Below, one piece after another: positions 25,628-34,708 of a stretch of DNA of 41,283 nt. Source of the stretch: Oscillospiraceae bacterium. Lineage in GTDB: Bacteria; Bacillota; Clostridia; Oscillospirales; Oscillospiraceae. The notes beneath the pieces are model-generated. The model searched no databases, had not been told where the DNA came from, and saw only the letters and a program-made list of their open reading frames with translations. The stretch lies in contig JAISLF010000016.1 of the NCBI GenBank assembly GCA_031260605.1, positions 1 to 41,283 on the forward strand, given 5' to 3'. The position numbers and the translations under genes were made by a program. The stretch's first letter is position 1; every line of letters starts with the position of its first letter.

Positions 25628-26431
25628 TTACTCCTTTTCCTTTGAGTCCCAAAGAATTACGGACACATTGTCCTTTGCTATATTCAAAAGAGCGGTTCCG
25701 ATAAGCTTCATAGCAAGCCGCTCCGGTTCATACTCAAAAAAGCTGACGGACGCCGGATTTTCCCGCCCCTGTTCGTGCCTTGTTAAAATATCGCGCATTT
25801 CCCTGTCTGAAACGGCATTATACAGTCCGTCTGAGCAGAGCATAATCATATCTCCGTACATCAGCGGCACAATGAAAATATCCGGCAAATACTCCGATTC
25901 TGCGGAAAGCGCCTTTGTGATGAGGTTTTTGTTCGGGTGAATCTCCGCCTCTTCTCGGGTTATCTGCCCGCTTCTCAGCATTTCTCCGACGACAGAATGG
26001 TCGTCCGTCACCTGCATAAGCTCACCTGCCCGGAGCAGGTATCCGCGCGAGTCGCCGATATTCGCAAAATATGCCGTATAGGGAAAGTCCGCGTCCGCGC
26101 TTGGTATGACGACTGCCGATACAAGCGTTGTGCCCATCTTCTCGCAGTCAAGGTGCCGCGACACAAACTCAACGATTGCCCCGCGCCCCTTTTCACAGGC
26201 GGACTCCAGCGCTCTTGGTATTCCCGCCGCCGTGCCGTCCTCCGCAAAAAACTGCTTAAGGCTATCCATAAACGCGTCTGCCGCGAGTGTCGATGCCTCC
26301 GCCCCGCCGATATAGCCGCCCATACCGTCGCATACGGCAAGAACTACCGCTTCGCCGAACTCCTCGCAGCGAACAGTATCCTCGTTATTTTTCCGGACGC
26401 TTCCCGCGTCTGTCTTAGCGATATATGACAT
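25628..26431 (-). CDS. prpC: PP2C-type protein phosphatase, partner of PrkC
   Basis: A metal-dependent Ser/Thr phosphatase expected to reverse PrkC phosphorylation. 267 aa. PP2C motifs are in order: VRKNNED (12-18), CDGMGGY (34-40), the GDSRGYLL block and CSDGLYNAV with the late metal-binding Asp. It starts 8 bp after the rlmN stop and ends 7 bp before prkC, so the genes are surely cotranscribed. Only a distant AAAGGG serves as ribosome binding site. Confidence 0.94.
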   Translation of the reverse strand: MSYIAKTDAGSVRKNNEDTVRCEEFGEAVVLAVCDGMGGYIGGAEASTLAADAFMDSLKQFFAEDGTAAGIPRALESACEKGRGAIVEFVSRHLDCEKMGTTLVSAVVIPSADADFPYTAYFANIGDSRGYLLRAGELMQVTDDHSVVGEMLRSGQITREEAEIHPNKNLITKALSAESEYLPDIFIVPLMYGDMIMLCSDGLYNAVSDREMRDILTRHEQGRENPASVSFFEYEPERLAMKLIGTALLNIAKDNVSVILWDSKEKE

Positions 26432-26439
26432 ATTTTGAG

Positions 26440-27480
26440 TTAACCCTTTATTGAGGCGGCGCGCAGCTGACCGCAGGCGGCGTCTATCCCGTCGCCAAGC
26501 TTGCGCCTGAACGTCACCTGAACGCCCGCCTTATCCAAAATACCGGCAAATTCACGCACATGTGCGTCAGACGGCGGCGCAAGGTGCGAATTTTCAACGC
26601 GGTTGAGCGAAATTATGTTTACAAAGCAGTTTTGTCCCCGGAGCTTTTTTGCGAGAAGTCTTGCCTGCTCCGGTGAGTCGTTAACGCCGTCGATCATCGC
26701 GTATTCATACGCGACGCGCCTGTTTGTCTTTGCAAAATACCTTTTTGCCGCCGCAACAACCTCGTCAACGCCGTAAGCGCTGTTCACGGGCATAAGACGC
26801 GAGCGAGTCTCATCGTCCGCCGAATGCAGTGACACCGCAAGGCAAAGCTGCAAGCCGCAATCGCCTAACCTGTCCATTTGCGGGACTAAGCCGGAGGTTG
26901 AAATGGTGATGTGCCGCATACCGATATTCAGCGACTTCGGGTGCGTTACAATCCGCACAAACGCCAGCACACTTTCGAAATTGTCCAGCGGCTCGCCTGT
27001 TCCCATCAGAACAATGTTTGAGATTCTTCCGCCGTACTCGCGCTGCGAATACAGCACCTGCGCGAGAATCTCGGCGGCGGAAAGGTTCCTGATAAGTCCT
27101 CCGGCGGCGGACGCGCAAAACGCGCAGCCCATACGGCAGCCCGCCTGGGTCGAAACGCAGACCGTCAGCCCGTGGTGATAGCTCATCACAACAGTCTCAA
27201 CAGCCTGCCCGTCTGAAAAACGCCAGAGATACTTTGCCGTGCCGTCGGCACTGCGCTGCGATTTCGCAAGCTCCGGTACCGTCAGCGCGAACTCTGCCGC
27301 AAGCTTTTCGCGCAGAGCCTCCGATATATTTGTCATCGCGTCAAACGAGGAAATTCCCTCGCGCAGCCAGAGAAAAACCTGCTCCGCGCGGTATTTTTTC
27401 TCGCCCAGAGCTAAAAGCCGTTCTGTCAGCGCTTCCGGCGTAAGGCTCATTATTTCAGTTTTTTGTGTTGTATCCGTCAA
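26440..27480 (-). CDS. rlmN: Dual-specificity 23S rRNA/tRNA adenine-C2 methyltransferase RlmN
   Basis: A radical-SAM enzyme that methylates C2 of A2503 in 23S rRNA and A37 in some tRNAs. The CxxxCxxC cluster is in GCRMGCAFC, and the C-terminal methyl-carrier Cys is in DAACGQL. With the TTG start at 27480 it is 346 aa. This TTG overlaps the rsmB stop in TTGA, the same arrangement as other tight junctions in the cluster. ATG 27450 (336 aa) is possible but lacks a ribosome binding site. The frame is open further upstream, but only over rsmB. Confidence 0.92.
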   Translation of the reverse strand: MTDTTQKTEIMSLTPEALTERLLALGEKKYRAEQVFLWLREGISSFDAMTNISEALREKLAAEFALTVPELAKSQRSADGTAKYLWRFSDGQAVETVVMSYHHGLTVCVSTQAGCRMGCAFCASAAGGLIRNLSAAEILAQVLYSQREYGGRISNIVLMGTGEPLDNFESVLAFVRIVTHPKSLNIGMRHITISTSGLVPQMDRLGDCGLQLCLAVSLHSADDETRSRLMPVNSAYGVDEVVAAAKRYFAKTNRRVAYEYAMIDGVNDSPEQARLLAKKLRGQNCFVNIISLNRVENSHLAPPSDAHVREFAGILDKAGVQVTFRRKLGDGIDAACGQLRAASIKG

Positions 27481-28775
27481 GCTTCTTCCCGTAGAAAATT
27501 TGCGTAATAAAATCCGTCCTGCTCCGCGCCCGTCGGCACGGTTTTCTCCTGTATCAGCCGAAACGCGCTGTTCTGCGCCGAAAACTCCGCCGCAACATCC
27601 TCGTTTTCCTCGCGCACAAGTGTGCACGTTGAGTAAATAACCGTCCCGCCGGGCTTTACGTATTTTCCGGCGTTGTTCAGAATCTCAAGCTGAAGTGCCG
27701 GCAGCCCGGCAAGCTCTTCCCGCGTCTTAAACCGAATATCCGGCTTTTTCCGTATCACGCCGAAGCCTGAACACGGCACATCCGCAACAACAAGGTCAAA
27801 TTGCCCCACAAACTCCTCGCGGTACACACGCGCGTCGTTTTCCGCCGCCGTAATGCACGTCAGCCCAAGGCGGTCTATGCCCTCCTGCAGACGCACGACC
27901 TTGCCCGGCAGGTCAAACGCGCGAATCTCCGCCTTGCCGCCGAGTGCCGCCGCAATTGCAAACGATTTTCCTCCCGGACTTGCGCACAGGTCGAGTATTT
28001 TCGGCTTCTCTTTCGCCGACAGCCGCTCAATGCCCGCAATCGCGGCTTCGTGCGCTGACTTATCCTGCACGTAGAACATTCCCCGGGCAAAGCTCTGCAT
28101 TTTCGGCAAAGCGCCGACGCCCGAGAGCGTAAACCGTCCCTCGTCAGGGTACTGCGCAACCTCGCCGCCTGACTCGCAGTCCGCTGTCACGGCTGCCAGT
28201 GCTTCGTCATAGCCAAACCGCACTGTGTTCACATAGCAGCTGATTTCCGGCTCGGCGTTCCCCGCCGCAAGAATGGTTTCCGTCTGCTCCAAGCCAAAAT
28301 ACTTTATCCACGCTTCAACCAAAAAATCCGGGTGACTGTACTTTACCGCAAGGCGCTCAGCTTCCGTTTTTGCCGTAATCTCCGGAAATTTGTCCTGTGA
28401 TGCCTTGCGCAGAACAGCGTTCACAAGTCCTTTTGCCCTCGGCGCTTTTTTTGCCGCAAACGAGACGCTCTCGTTTATAGCGGCATAGTCCGGCACAGAA
28501 TCCATATGCTGAAGCTGAAACACGCCGAGCCGCAGTATATCGGCGACGAGTGGAGATAACCCGCCCTTTGCCGAAAGGGAAATCACATAGTCAAGGTACC
28601 TCAGGTTGCGTATTGCGCCCTCGGTGAGCGTTCTGGCAAACGCGCGCTCGCGCGAATCCGTCATTTCCGCGATTACGGCGCGGTAATCGCCGCCGTCCCG
28701 CGCGGTCTTTAGGGCACGCAGCGCCGTTTCGCGGGCAGAGCTTGCCTTTTTGCCGCCATTTGCTGCCTGCGCCAT
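27477..28775 (-). CDS. rsmB: 16S rRNA (cytosine-967-C5) methyltransferase RsmB
   Basis: Methylates C967 of 16S rRNA with SAM. 432 aa. An N-terminal NusB-like RNA-binding domain (about 10-135) is joined to a Rossmann methyltransferase. SAM-binding LCASPGGKSF, DVPCSGFG with one active-site Cys and STCTLVREEN with the nucleophilic Cys are visible. Its ATG overlaps the fmt stop by one base (TAATG), and its stop overlaps rlmN by four. The order fmt-rsmB-rlmN matches Bacillus. Confidence 0.94.
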   Translation of the reverse strand: MAQAANGGKKASSARETALRALKTARDGGDYRAVIAEMTDSRERAFARTLTEGAIRNLRYLDYVISLSAKGGLSPLVADILRLGVFQLQHMDSVPDYAAINESVSFAAKKAPRAKGLVNAVLRKASQDKFPEITAKTEAERLAVKYSHPDFLVEAWIKYFGLEQTETILAAGNAEPEISCYVNTVRFGYDEALAAVTADCESGGEVAQYPDEGRFTLSGVGALPKMQSFARGMFYVQDKSAHEAAIAGIERLSAKEKPKILDLCASPGGKSFAIAAALGGKAEIRAFDLPGKVVRLQEGIDRLGLTCITAAENDARVYREEFVGQFDLVVADVPCSGFGVIRKKPDIRFKTREELAGLPALQLEILNNAGKYVKPGGTVIYSTCTLVREENEDVAAEFSAQNSAFRLIQEKTVPTGAEQDGFYYANFLREEA

Positions 28776-29704
28776 TATATCAGCCTATGTCCGCGCAGAA
28801 ATTCAACTGCGGAAACGCGCTTTTTGCCCGGCTCCTGAACCTCTGTAATGTTCACAATGCCGGAGCCGCACTTGATGTAAATTCCGCTTTCTGGGTCAGC
28901 CGCAGGTGTTCCCACAGGCGCCGGAAAATCCGCGTCTACGGCGCTTGCGCGGTAAGCCTTCAGCTCAAAGCCCGCAATGGTGAAAACACCGCCGTAATCC
29001 GGCGACAGCCCGCGTATTTTCGCCGCAACCGCTTCGGCGGACTGTGAGAAATCCAGCTCGCGCTCCTGCTTTTGAATCGGCGGCGCATAGGTCGCAAGCC
29101 GTTCAATCTGCGGCTTTCTTTTAATAGCGGCAAAATTCTCTTCTATTTCATTGACCGTATCAAGCAAAAGCTGTGCACCGATTCCCGCCAGGCGCGAGTA
29201 CAGCTCACCCGCCGTTTCGTCAACGCCGATAACGCAGTTTCTCGACATTATTATGTCCCCCGCGTCCAGCTTTTCGTCAAGAAACATACTTGTAACGCCG
29301 GTTACGCGCTTGCCGTCCATAACAGCGCGCTGCACGGGCGCCGCGCCGCGGTATTCCGGCAAAAGCGAGCCGTGTATGTTAATCGCGGTAAATTTCGGCG
29401 CGGAGAATATCTTTTTCGGCAAAAGCTTGCCGTAGGCGATGACGACCATCAAATCAGGCGCAAAATTCGGTCTGCTGAAATACACCTCAGATTCCGCGTT
29501 TTTCAGACTGTCCGGCTGAAACGGCGCAAGACCCGGCAAAAGCTCTGCCGCGCACTCCTTAACGGGAGATTGCCGCATTCGCATTCCGCGTCCGCCCTTT
29601 CTGTCCGGCTGCGTTACAACGGCCGTTATATCGTGCCCCGCCTCCACCAGTGCCGTCAGACCCGGCACGGCAAAATCCGCAGTTCCGAAAAATGCAATCT
29701 TCAA
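28775..29704 (-). CDS. fmt: Methionyl-tRNA formyltransferase
   Basis: Formylates initiator Met-tRNA using 10-formyltetrahydrofolate. The start is TTG. TTG 29704 gives the canonical MKIAFFGTADFAVPGL N-terminus and lies 10 nt after GGAGG (29715-29719). TTG 29713 would place the ribosome binding site only one base away. The resulting length is 309 aa. The catalytic region NIHGSLLPEYRGAAP, with Asn and His, and the downstream DxGDI block (LDAGDII) are present, followed by the C-terminal tRNA-binding domain. It follows def, with which it acts in sequence on nascent proteins. Confidence 0.94.
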   Translation of the reverse strand: MKIAFFGTADFAVPGLTALVEAGHDITAVVTQPDRKGGRGMRMRQSPVKECAAELLPGLAPFQPDSLKNAESEVYFSRPNFAPDLMVVIAYGKLLPKKIFSAPKFTAINIHGSLLPEYRGAAPVQRAVMDGKRVTGVTSMFLDEKLDAGDIIMSRNCVIGVDETAGELYSRLAGIGAQLLLDTVNEIEENFAAIKRKPQIERLATYAPPIQKQERELDFSQSAEAVAAKIRGLSPDYGGVFTIAGFELKAYRASAVDADFPAPVGTPAADPESGIYIKCGSGIVNITEVQEPGKKRVSAVEFLRGHRLI

Positions 29705-29709
29705 ACGAA

Positions 29710-30261
29710 TCAATCCTCCGCAGCCGTATCGTCTTCCTCGCTTCCGAAAACCTCTTCCCTTGTCAAAAACCGCTCGACTATATCAGTGAACAAAATGCCC
29801 TCCAAATGGTCGCACTCGTGGCAGATTGCCCGCGCAGTAAGTCCCGACACGGTTCTGGTTTGGCTGACCCCGAACCTATCCTGATATGTAACCGTAACAG
29901 TCTCCGGCCGCTTGACCATACCCCAAACCTCGGGTACCGAAAGGCAGCCCTCCCTGTCCTCCTGCTCGCCTGATTTCTCCGTAATCTCCAGGTTAATCAG
30001 CTCCAGAAGCTCATACTCCGGCTCCTCGTCGTAATCGGGTCTGCCGTCCTCGTTCAGCGCCTCGTCCGGATATGCCGCAATGAGCACCGCACGGCGCAAA
30101 ACGCCGACCTGCGGCGCGGCAAGCCCGACGCCGTTAGACGCGTCCATCGTCTCGCGCATATCGTCCAGCAGCTCGTGCAGGCGCGGGTTGAATTCGGTAA
30201 CAACGCGGCTTTTCTTGCGCAGTCCGGGCGCGCCGTCCTTCAAAATGTTTCGTAATGCCAT
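29710..30261 (-). CDS. def: Peptide deformylase
   Basis: Removes the formyl group from nascent proteins. 183 aa. All three family motifs are visible: GVGLAAPQVG (44-53), EGCLSVP with metal ligand C106, and HECDH (148-152). An acidic insertion at about residues 66-84 and an acidic tail (about 170-183) are longer than in many deformylases. The ribosome binding site is modest (AGGA, 11 nt away). A 95-bp gap separates it from the acetyltransferase gene, the largest gap inside this part of the cluster. Confidence 0.94.
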   Translation of the reverse strand: MALRNILKDGAPGLRKKSRVVTEFNPRLHELLDDMRETMDASNGVGLAAPQVGVLRRAVLIAAYPDEALNEDGRPDYDEEPEYELLELINLEITEKSGEQEDREGCLSVPEVWGMVKRPETVTVTYQDRFGVSQTRTVSGLTARAICHECDHLEGILFTDIVERFLTREEVFGSEEDDTAAED

Positions 30262-30356
30262 ACTAATATTATTCCTGAAATATGCGCTTTAGTCGCGCAA
30301 ATGTATTGTTTAATCCGCTTCGGCAAACGCCCGCTTTTTTGCCGTCCGGTTTGCGG

Positions 30357-31157
30357 TCATTGCTCCCACGTCTTTTTACCGAAGCCATAGGCGGACATCA
30401 CCGAATCTATCGCCGCACGGTCTTGTTCCGAAAACTCGCCCCATTGCAGTACCTCGCGCCCGCTGAATTCGCGAAGCTTTGCCAGCGTGGGAATGTCCTT
30501 TTGCCGAAGCGCCGCCCGCGCGGGCGGACTCAATTTTTCGAGCACCACGTCAATGGTCGTAAGCACAACCGGCTCTTGCGGCAAAAAGGCTTGGTCGAAT
30601 TCCTCAACCTCCGCGTCCGTCAGCGTATCAAACACCTCCGACTCGTAAACCACGCCGGCAACGCCGTCCAGCGCGCCGTCATACAGCGGATATGCCATAA
30701 ACGCGTCAAACGTTCCCATAGTCGTCGTCAGTCCAAAGTCTGCGGCGCGGCGAAATCCGACGCGCGGGTAGTAATCAGGTTCGCCTAATATTACAACGGC
30801 GCGGTATCCCAACTCCCGCGCGGCATTGAAGCTATGCAGTAGCAGCGCCTTGCCGACGCCGCGATTTTGAAGCTCCGGCAGTACGGCAAGCGGCCCGAAG
30901 GATATTATATCAGTCACGCCGCCGTCCGTGGCGGTAATCGTGCTCTTGGAGTAAATAATGTGTCCCGCAAGCTTCCCGTCCAGCTCCGCGACAAAATTCA
31001 GCTCGGGTATGAAATCCGGCGACTGCCGCAGCTTATGCGTCAGTAAATGCTCACCCACGCGCTCGCTCTGGTATCGGAACGCCTCACGGTCGATATTCTC
31101 AACCGCGTGCCGCTCCTCGGCGCGCTCTGCCCGGACTGTTATATTGCTTTGCGGCAT
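30357..31157 (-). CDS. GNAT N-acetyltransferase with C-terminal helical RpoA-CTD-like domain
   Basis: Residues of about 5-165 form a GNAT acetyltransferase of the YhbS type, with the acetyl-CoA loop PELQNRGVGKALL and the later GEPDYYPRVGF motif. The last 65 residues (LSPPARAALRQKDIPTLAKL onward) read like the helix-hairpin-helix C-terminal domain of RNA polymerase alpha, which binds DNA or proteins. The start has a strong GGAGG 6 nt upstream and lies 15 bp after priA. It replaces nothing obvious in the classical priA-def junction, so it is an insertion into the cluster. The acetylation target is unknown. Confidence 0.82.
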   Translation of the reverse strand: MPQSNITVRAERAEERHAVENIDREAFRYQSERVGEHLLTHKLRQSPDFIPELNFVAELDGKLAGHIIYSKSTITATDGGVTDIISFGPLAVLPELQNRGVGKALLLHSFNAARELGYRAVVILGEPDYYPRVGFRRAADFGLTTTMGTFDAFMAYPLYDGALDGVAGVVYESEVFDTLTDAEVEEFDQAFLPQEPVVLTTIDVVLEKLSPPARAALRQKDIPTLAKLREFSGREVLQWGEFSEQDRAAIDSVMSAYGFGKKTWEQ

Positions 31158-31172
31158 ATTTTCCTCCGGTGG

Positions 31173-33452
31173 TCAGTCGTTCGGCGAAAGGTCGGCGTAA
31201 AGCGTTATGCTTCGGCTCTCCGGCATTGCGTAGAACCGCGTAAATGCCGCGCGCACCGCCTTTTGCAGGTGCTTTTCGTCCTCGGGACTCGCGGTCAGCG
31301 CCGTTATCCTGAATATGTAATTCTTGTTGACCCGCGCAACCGCGTGCGGCACGGGTCCGAGCACTTGAGCCCTGTTCCCACAAAGCTCGGTTAGGATATT
31401 GCACACAAAGTGCGCTCCGCGCAGGGCAATAATCTCGTCCTGTCCGATAACCGAAACGCCTGTAATCCGCGTCGCGGGCGGCTGATTGGCGGCTAAGCGC
31501 CTTTCAATCTCGTAATCATAAAATCCGTCGTAATCCTGCCGCGAGGCTAAGGCTATTACCTTGTTTTCCGGCGTGAAGGTCTGGATAACGGCGCGTCCCG
31601 GCTTTTCGCCGCGCCCTGAGCGCCCGATAACCTGAGTTATCTGCGAAAAGGTTCGCTCGTTTGCCCTGTAATCGCCGGAATACAGCGACAAATCGGGAGA
31701 CAGCACGCCGACCAGCGTCACATTCGGAAAGTCCAGCCCTTTTGCAACCATCTGCGTTCCGATAAGAATCGGAATCTTTTCGTCCCGAAAGCGATTCAGC
31801 AGCTTTTCGTGGCTCTGCCCTGCATTCAACGCGTCCCTGTCCATTCGCATAACCGCCGCCTCAGAAAACATTTCCCGCAGCTCCGATTCGAATTTCTGCG
31901 TTCCTGCTCCGAAAAATCGCACCTGCGCGCCGCATTCCGGGCAATACTCCGGCTTTTTCTCGGAATACCCGCAATAGTGGCAGTACAGCCTGTCTTTGTC
32001 GTTGTGGTAATTCAGGTTTACACTGCAATTCCGGCAGATAAACGTATGCCCGCACTTTGTGCAGGCGACAATCGGGTGCGTTCCGCGCCGGTTTACAAAC
32101 AGAATCGACTGCTCGCCGCGCTCGATGTTTGCCGCAAGCTCCTGCCGCAGAATGTTTCCGATAAACGCCGGCCCGTCCTTTGCCGTGTCCGACTTCATAT
32201 CGGCGACAATGACCTCCGGCAACCGCATTTCGTTATACCGCGTCGGCAGCCTCACAAGCTTTATCTTGCCCGTCTTAGCGCGGTACATTGTCTCAATACC
32301 CGGCGTTGCGCTGCCGAACAGCACAAGCGCGCGGTGCCTTGCGGCAATCCAAAGCGCAACCTCCGCCGCAGCGTATCTCGGCTGCATTTCGGCTTTATAT
32401 GTAGTCTCCTGCTCCTCGTCAATTACGATAAGCCCGATGTCGCGCAGCGGCGCGAAAATCGCCGAGCGCGTGCCGACCGCGATTTTCACCTTGCCATCGC
32501 GGATACGCGTCCATTCGTCGAACCGCTCGCGCGGCGTTAATCCCGAATGTATCACCGCGACATCGTCTCCGAAGCGGGCGACGAAAATCCCGACAAGCTG
32601 CGGCGTTAGCGCAATTTCAGGTACAAGCACTATCGCGCCGCGCCCCTGCTCCAGCGTCTGCTCAATGAGCTTTATGTAAACGGCGGTTTTTCCGCTGCCC
32701 GTCACGCCGTAAAGAAGCGCCGTCTCGGCTTTTTCGCTTTTCAGGAGAGGCGACAGCTCAGAATAGGCTTCGTACTGCCCGCTGTTCAGGACAATCGCGT
32801 TCTCGTCCTGCGGGAGGCTGTATTTCGGTCTTGCCGAAACCTTTACCTCTGAAATCTCAACCAGTCCCTTGACTAAAAGGCTGTGAACTGATGCTCCGGA
32901 GGTTCCCGTTCTGGAGGTAAGCGTTTTTTGCTCCAGCTCCGGAAATTCTGATAGCAGACTAAGAAGCGCCGACTGTCTCGGCGATTTTTTGGACAGCCGC
33001 TTTGCTAAGTCCGCCGCTTCTTCCGGTGATACGGTCAGCCGAACGACCTTAACGGTCTTTTCGGCAACGGCATTTTTCTCCTCGCGAAAGCGCATTCCTG
33101 CCGGCAGCGCCGCAAGGTAAGAGTCCGATACCGTTGAGTAAAACCGCTTTGCCATCCATACGGCGAGGGACACAAACTCGTCCGGCAGAGGCGGAACACC
33201 ATCGTCCATCGCGGACAAAACAGGCTTTATCTTGTTTATCGCGATTTTGTCCGGCGGCGTATCCTTAACTGAAAGTACAATCCCCTCGGAGTTTTTGTTT
33301 CCCGCTCCAAAGGGCACGACAACGCGGCTTCCGCGAGTCACCTTGCCGCAAAGCTCCGGCGGGACACGGTAAGTAAAAGGCGCGTCTATATGAAACACCG
33401 CCTTTGAAACCGCGACCTGCGCGAAGAATGTTTGCGGCAAAAGCTCCGGCAT
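31173..33452 (-). CDS. priA: Primosomal protein N' (replication restart helicase)
   Basis: A 3'-to-5' helicase that reloads the replisome at stalled forks. 759 aa. Walker A GVTGSGKT is at 249-256 and the DEEQ box at 345-348. Eight cysteines bind two zinc ions: C464, C467, C473, C476, C491, C494, C504 and C507. The N-terminal DNA-binding domain covers about 10-110. The start overlaps the rpoZ stop by one base (TAATG). The coaBC gene found between rpoZ and priA in Bacillus is missing here. Confidence 0.95.
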   Translation of the reverse strand: MPELLPQTFFAQVAVSKAVFHIDAPFTYRVPPELCGKVTRGSRVVVPFGAGNKNSEGIVLSVKDTPPDKIAINKIKPVLSAMDDGVPPLPDEFVSLAVWMAKRFYSTVSDSYLAALPAGMRFREEKNAVAEKTVKVVRLTVSPEEAADLAKRLSKKSPRQSALLSLLSEFPELEQKTLTSRTGTSGASVHSLLVKGLVEISEVKVSARPKYSLPQDENAIVLNSGQYEAYSELSPLLKSEKAETALLYGVTGSGKTAVYIKLIEQTLEQGRGAIVLVPEIALTPQLVGIFVARFGDDVAVIHSGLTPRERFDEWTRIRDGKVKIAVGTRSAIFAPLRDIGLIVIDEEQETTYKAEMQPRYAAAEVALWIAARHRALVLFGSATPGIETMYRAKTGKIKLVRLPTRYNEMRLPEVIVADMKSDTAKDGPAFIGNILRQELAANIERGEQSILFVNRRGTHPIVACTKCGHTFICRNCSVNLNYHNDKDRLYCHYCGYSEKKPEYCPECGAQVRFFGAGTQKFESELREMFSEAAVMRMDRDALNAGQSHEKLLNRFRDEKIPILIGTQMVAKGLDFPNVTLVGVLSPDLSLYSGDYRANERTFSQITQVIGRSGRGEKPGRAVIQTFTPENKVIALASRQDYDGFYDYEIERRLAANQPPATRITGVSVIGQDEIIALRGAHFVCNILTELCGNRAQVLGPVPHAVARVNKNYIFRITALTASPEDEKHLQKAVRAAFTRFYAMPESRSITLYADLSPND

Positions 33453-33658
33453 TAGTCGGAATACAGCTCCGCTGTCGCGCGGATCTTTCCGTCCGCAATC
33501 TCACGCGCCGCAATTGACACGGGCTTTCCCGTAAGCGGCTCTCCGCGGCGCAGCGACGCGTCTGACAGCTCGCGTGCTCGGCGGGCGATTACATTAACGA
33601 GCAAATAGCGGCTGTCAACATTCTTCAAAAGCTCCGGTAACGATGGTTCTAATAACAT
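33452..33658 (-). CDS. rpoZ: RNA polymerase omega subunit
   Basis: A 68-aa subunit that aids assembly of RNA polymerase by binding the beta' subunit. The segment DSRYLLVNVIARRARELS is the family hallmark, followed by GKPVSIAAREIADGKI. AAGGAG is 5 nt before the ATG. It is placed between gmk and priA as in most Firmicutes. Omega and Gmk are both linked to (p)ppGpp in other bacteria, but in Firmicutes the main target is Gmk. Confidence 0.92.
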   Translation of the reverse strand: MLLEPSLPELLKNVDSRYLLVNVIARRARELSDASLRRGEPLTGKPVSIAAREIADGKIRATAELYSD

Positions 33659-33671
33659 AAAGTCTCCTTAA

Positions 33672-34340
33672 TTAATCCTTCAAAATATTGTCCAGAATCG
33701 CGGCCGCAATATTTGCCGCGATATGGGGCTTGCCTTGGATGTTCGTTATGATAAAATCATATTCGGACATTTCCTTCAGCTCTTCCTTTGCAATTTTCAG
33801 CCGCGCGTCTATCTCGGCGCGTTCCTCCGCCGTTTGGGCGCGTCCCAGCAGGTGCTCGCGCAAATGCTCGTAGCTCTCTGTTTTGATGAACAGCGAGCAC
33901 GCGACGGGATACAGCGTGCGGATTGTCCGCGCGCCGTTTACCTCAATCTCGAGCAGAACGGTTTTTCCAGCACGCAGCGCGTTTTCAATCGGCGTGCGCG
34001 GCGTTCCGTAATACTCGCCGTTGTAGGTGTTGTACTCCAGAAACTCATTTTCGTTCATCTTCTGCTCAAACTGCTCGCGCGAGATGAAATAATAGTCCTG
34101 TCCGTCAACCTCGCCGCTTCTCGGCGGTCTTGTCGTGGCTGACACCGAGTAGTGCAGCTCCGGGTGGCACTCCAGTATTTTCTGGATAATGCCGCGCTTT
34201 CCCGCGCCCGACGGAGCGGAAATTATGAGAATTTTCCCGGTAAAACCGCCGTTTCCTGATTGCTTTGCCAGTGTCTTGTCCGCGACTGCCGCGCCGGTCT
34301 GCGCCGCGCTTGTTTCTTTTGTATTATAGCTAATATCCAT
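33672..34340 (-). CDS. gmk: Guanylate kinase with N-terminal extension and altered P-loop
   Basis: Phosphorylates GMP to GDP. The P-loop reads SAPSGAGKRGII, with Arg-Gly following the Lys where other guanylate kinases have Ser-Thr or Gly-Thr. The GMP-binding region (SATTRPPRSGEVDGQDYYF) and the YNTYNGEYYGTP block are intact. With ATG 34340 the protein is 222 aa and carries about 35 residues of low-complexity N-terminal extension before the P-loop. A TTG at 34376 in frame is also possible. Neither start has a well-spaced ribosome binding site. The gene context (remA-gmk-rpoZ) confirms identity. Confidence 0.9.
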   Translation of the reverse strand: MDISYNTKETSAAQTGAAVADKTLAKQSGNGGFTGKILIISAPSGAGKRGIIQKILECHPELHYSVSATTRPPRSGEVDGQDYYFISREQFEQKMNENEFLEYNTYNGEYYGTPRTPIENALRAGKTVLLEIEVNGARTIRTLYPVACSLFIKTESYEHLREHLLGRAQTAEERAEIDARLKIAKEELKEMSEYDFIITNIQGKPHIAANIAAAILDNILKD

Positions 34341-34403
34341 AGTGTAAATAGTATTCCCCGATACCGTGATAAACAACAGCTTTTCTCTTGTGCGAAACGC
34401 GCC

Positions 34404-34655
34404 TTACAGCGGCTCGTCCTTTGGAATCGCGGCTCTTGCCGCTATTGTATCCGTCGATATGCCCGACAAAATGACGTGTCCCGTGTCCATTATTATAACG
34501 GAGCGCGTTCTCCTGCCAAAGGTCGCGTCTATCGACAGCCCCTTGTCCTTTGCAATGCCGATAATACGCCTGACCGGCGCGGAATCATATGTCAGCAGCG
34601 CGACAATCCTGTCTGAAGAGACCATACTGTTAAATCCGATGTTTAGAAGCTTCAT
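34404..34655 (-). CDS. remA: Extracellular matrix regulatory protein RemA (DUF370)
   Basis: An 83-aa DNA-binding protein. In Bacillus it activates biofilm-matrix operons and osmoprotection genes. The N-terminus KLLNIGFNSMVSSDRIVA and RRTRSVIIMDTGHVILS are characteristic. It lies directly before gmk, the usual position. The family is found in many Firmicutes without the Bacillus matrix genes, so the target here is open. Only a weak GAGAAAAAG ribosome binding site is seen, and transcription may come from the J-domain gene upstream. Confidence 0.9.
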   Translation of the reverse strand: MKLLNIGFNSMVSSDRIVALLTYDSAPVRRIIGIAKDKGLSIDATFGRRTRSVIIMDTGHVILSGISTDTIAARAAIPKDEPL

Positions 34656-34708
34656 CTTTTTCTCGATTTATATTTTGTAAGCGCAATTAGCCGCAAGCTT
34701 CCGCATCG

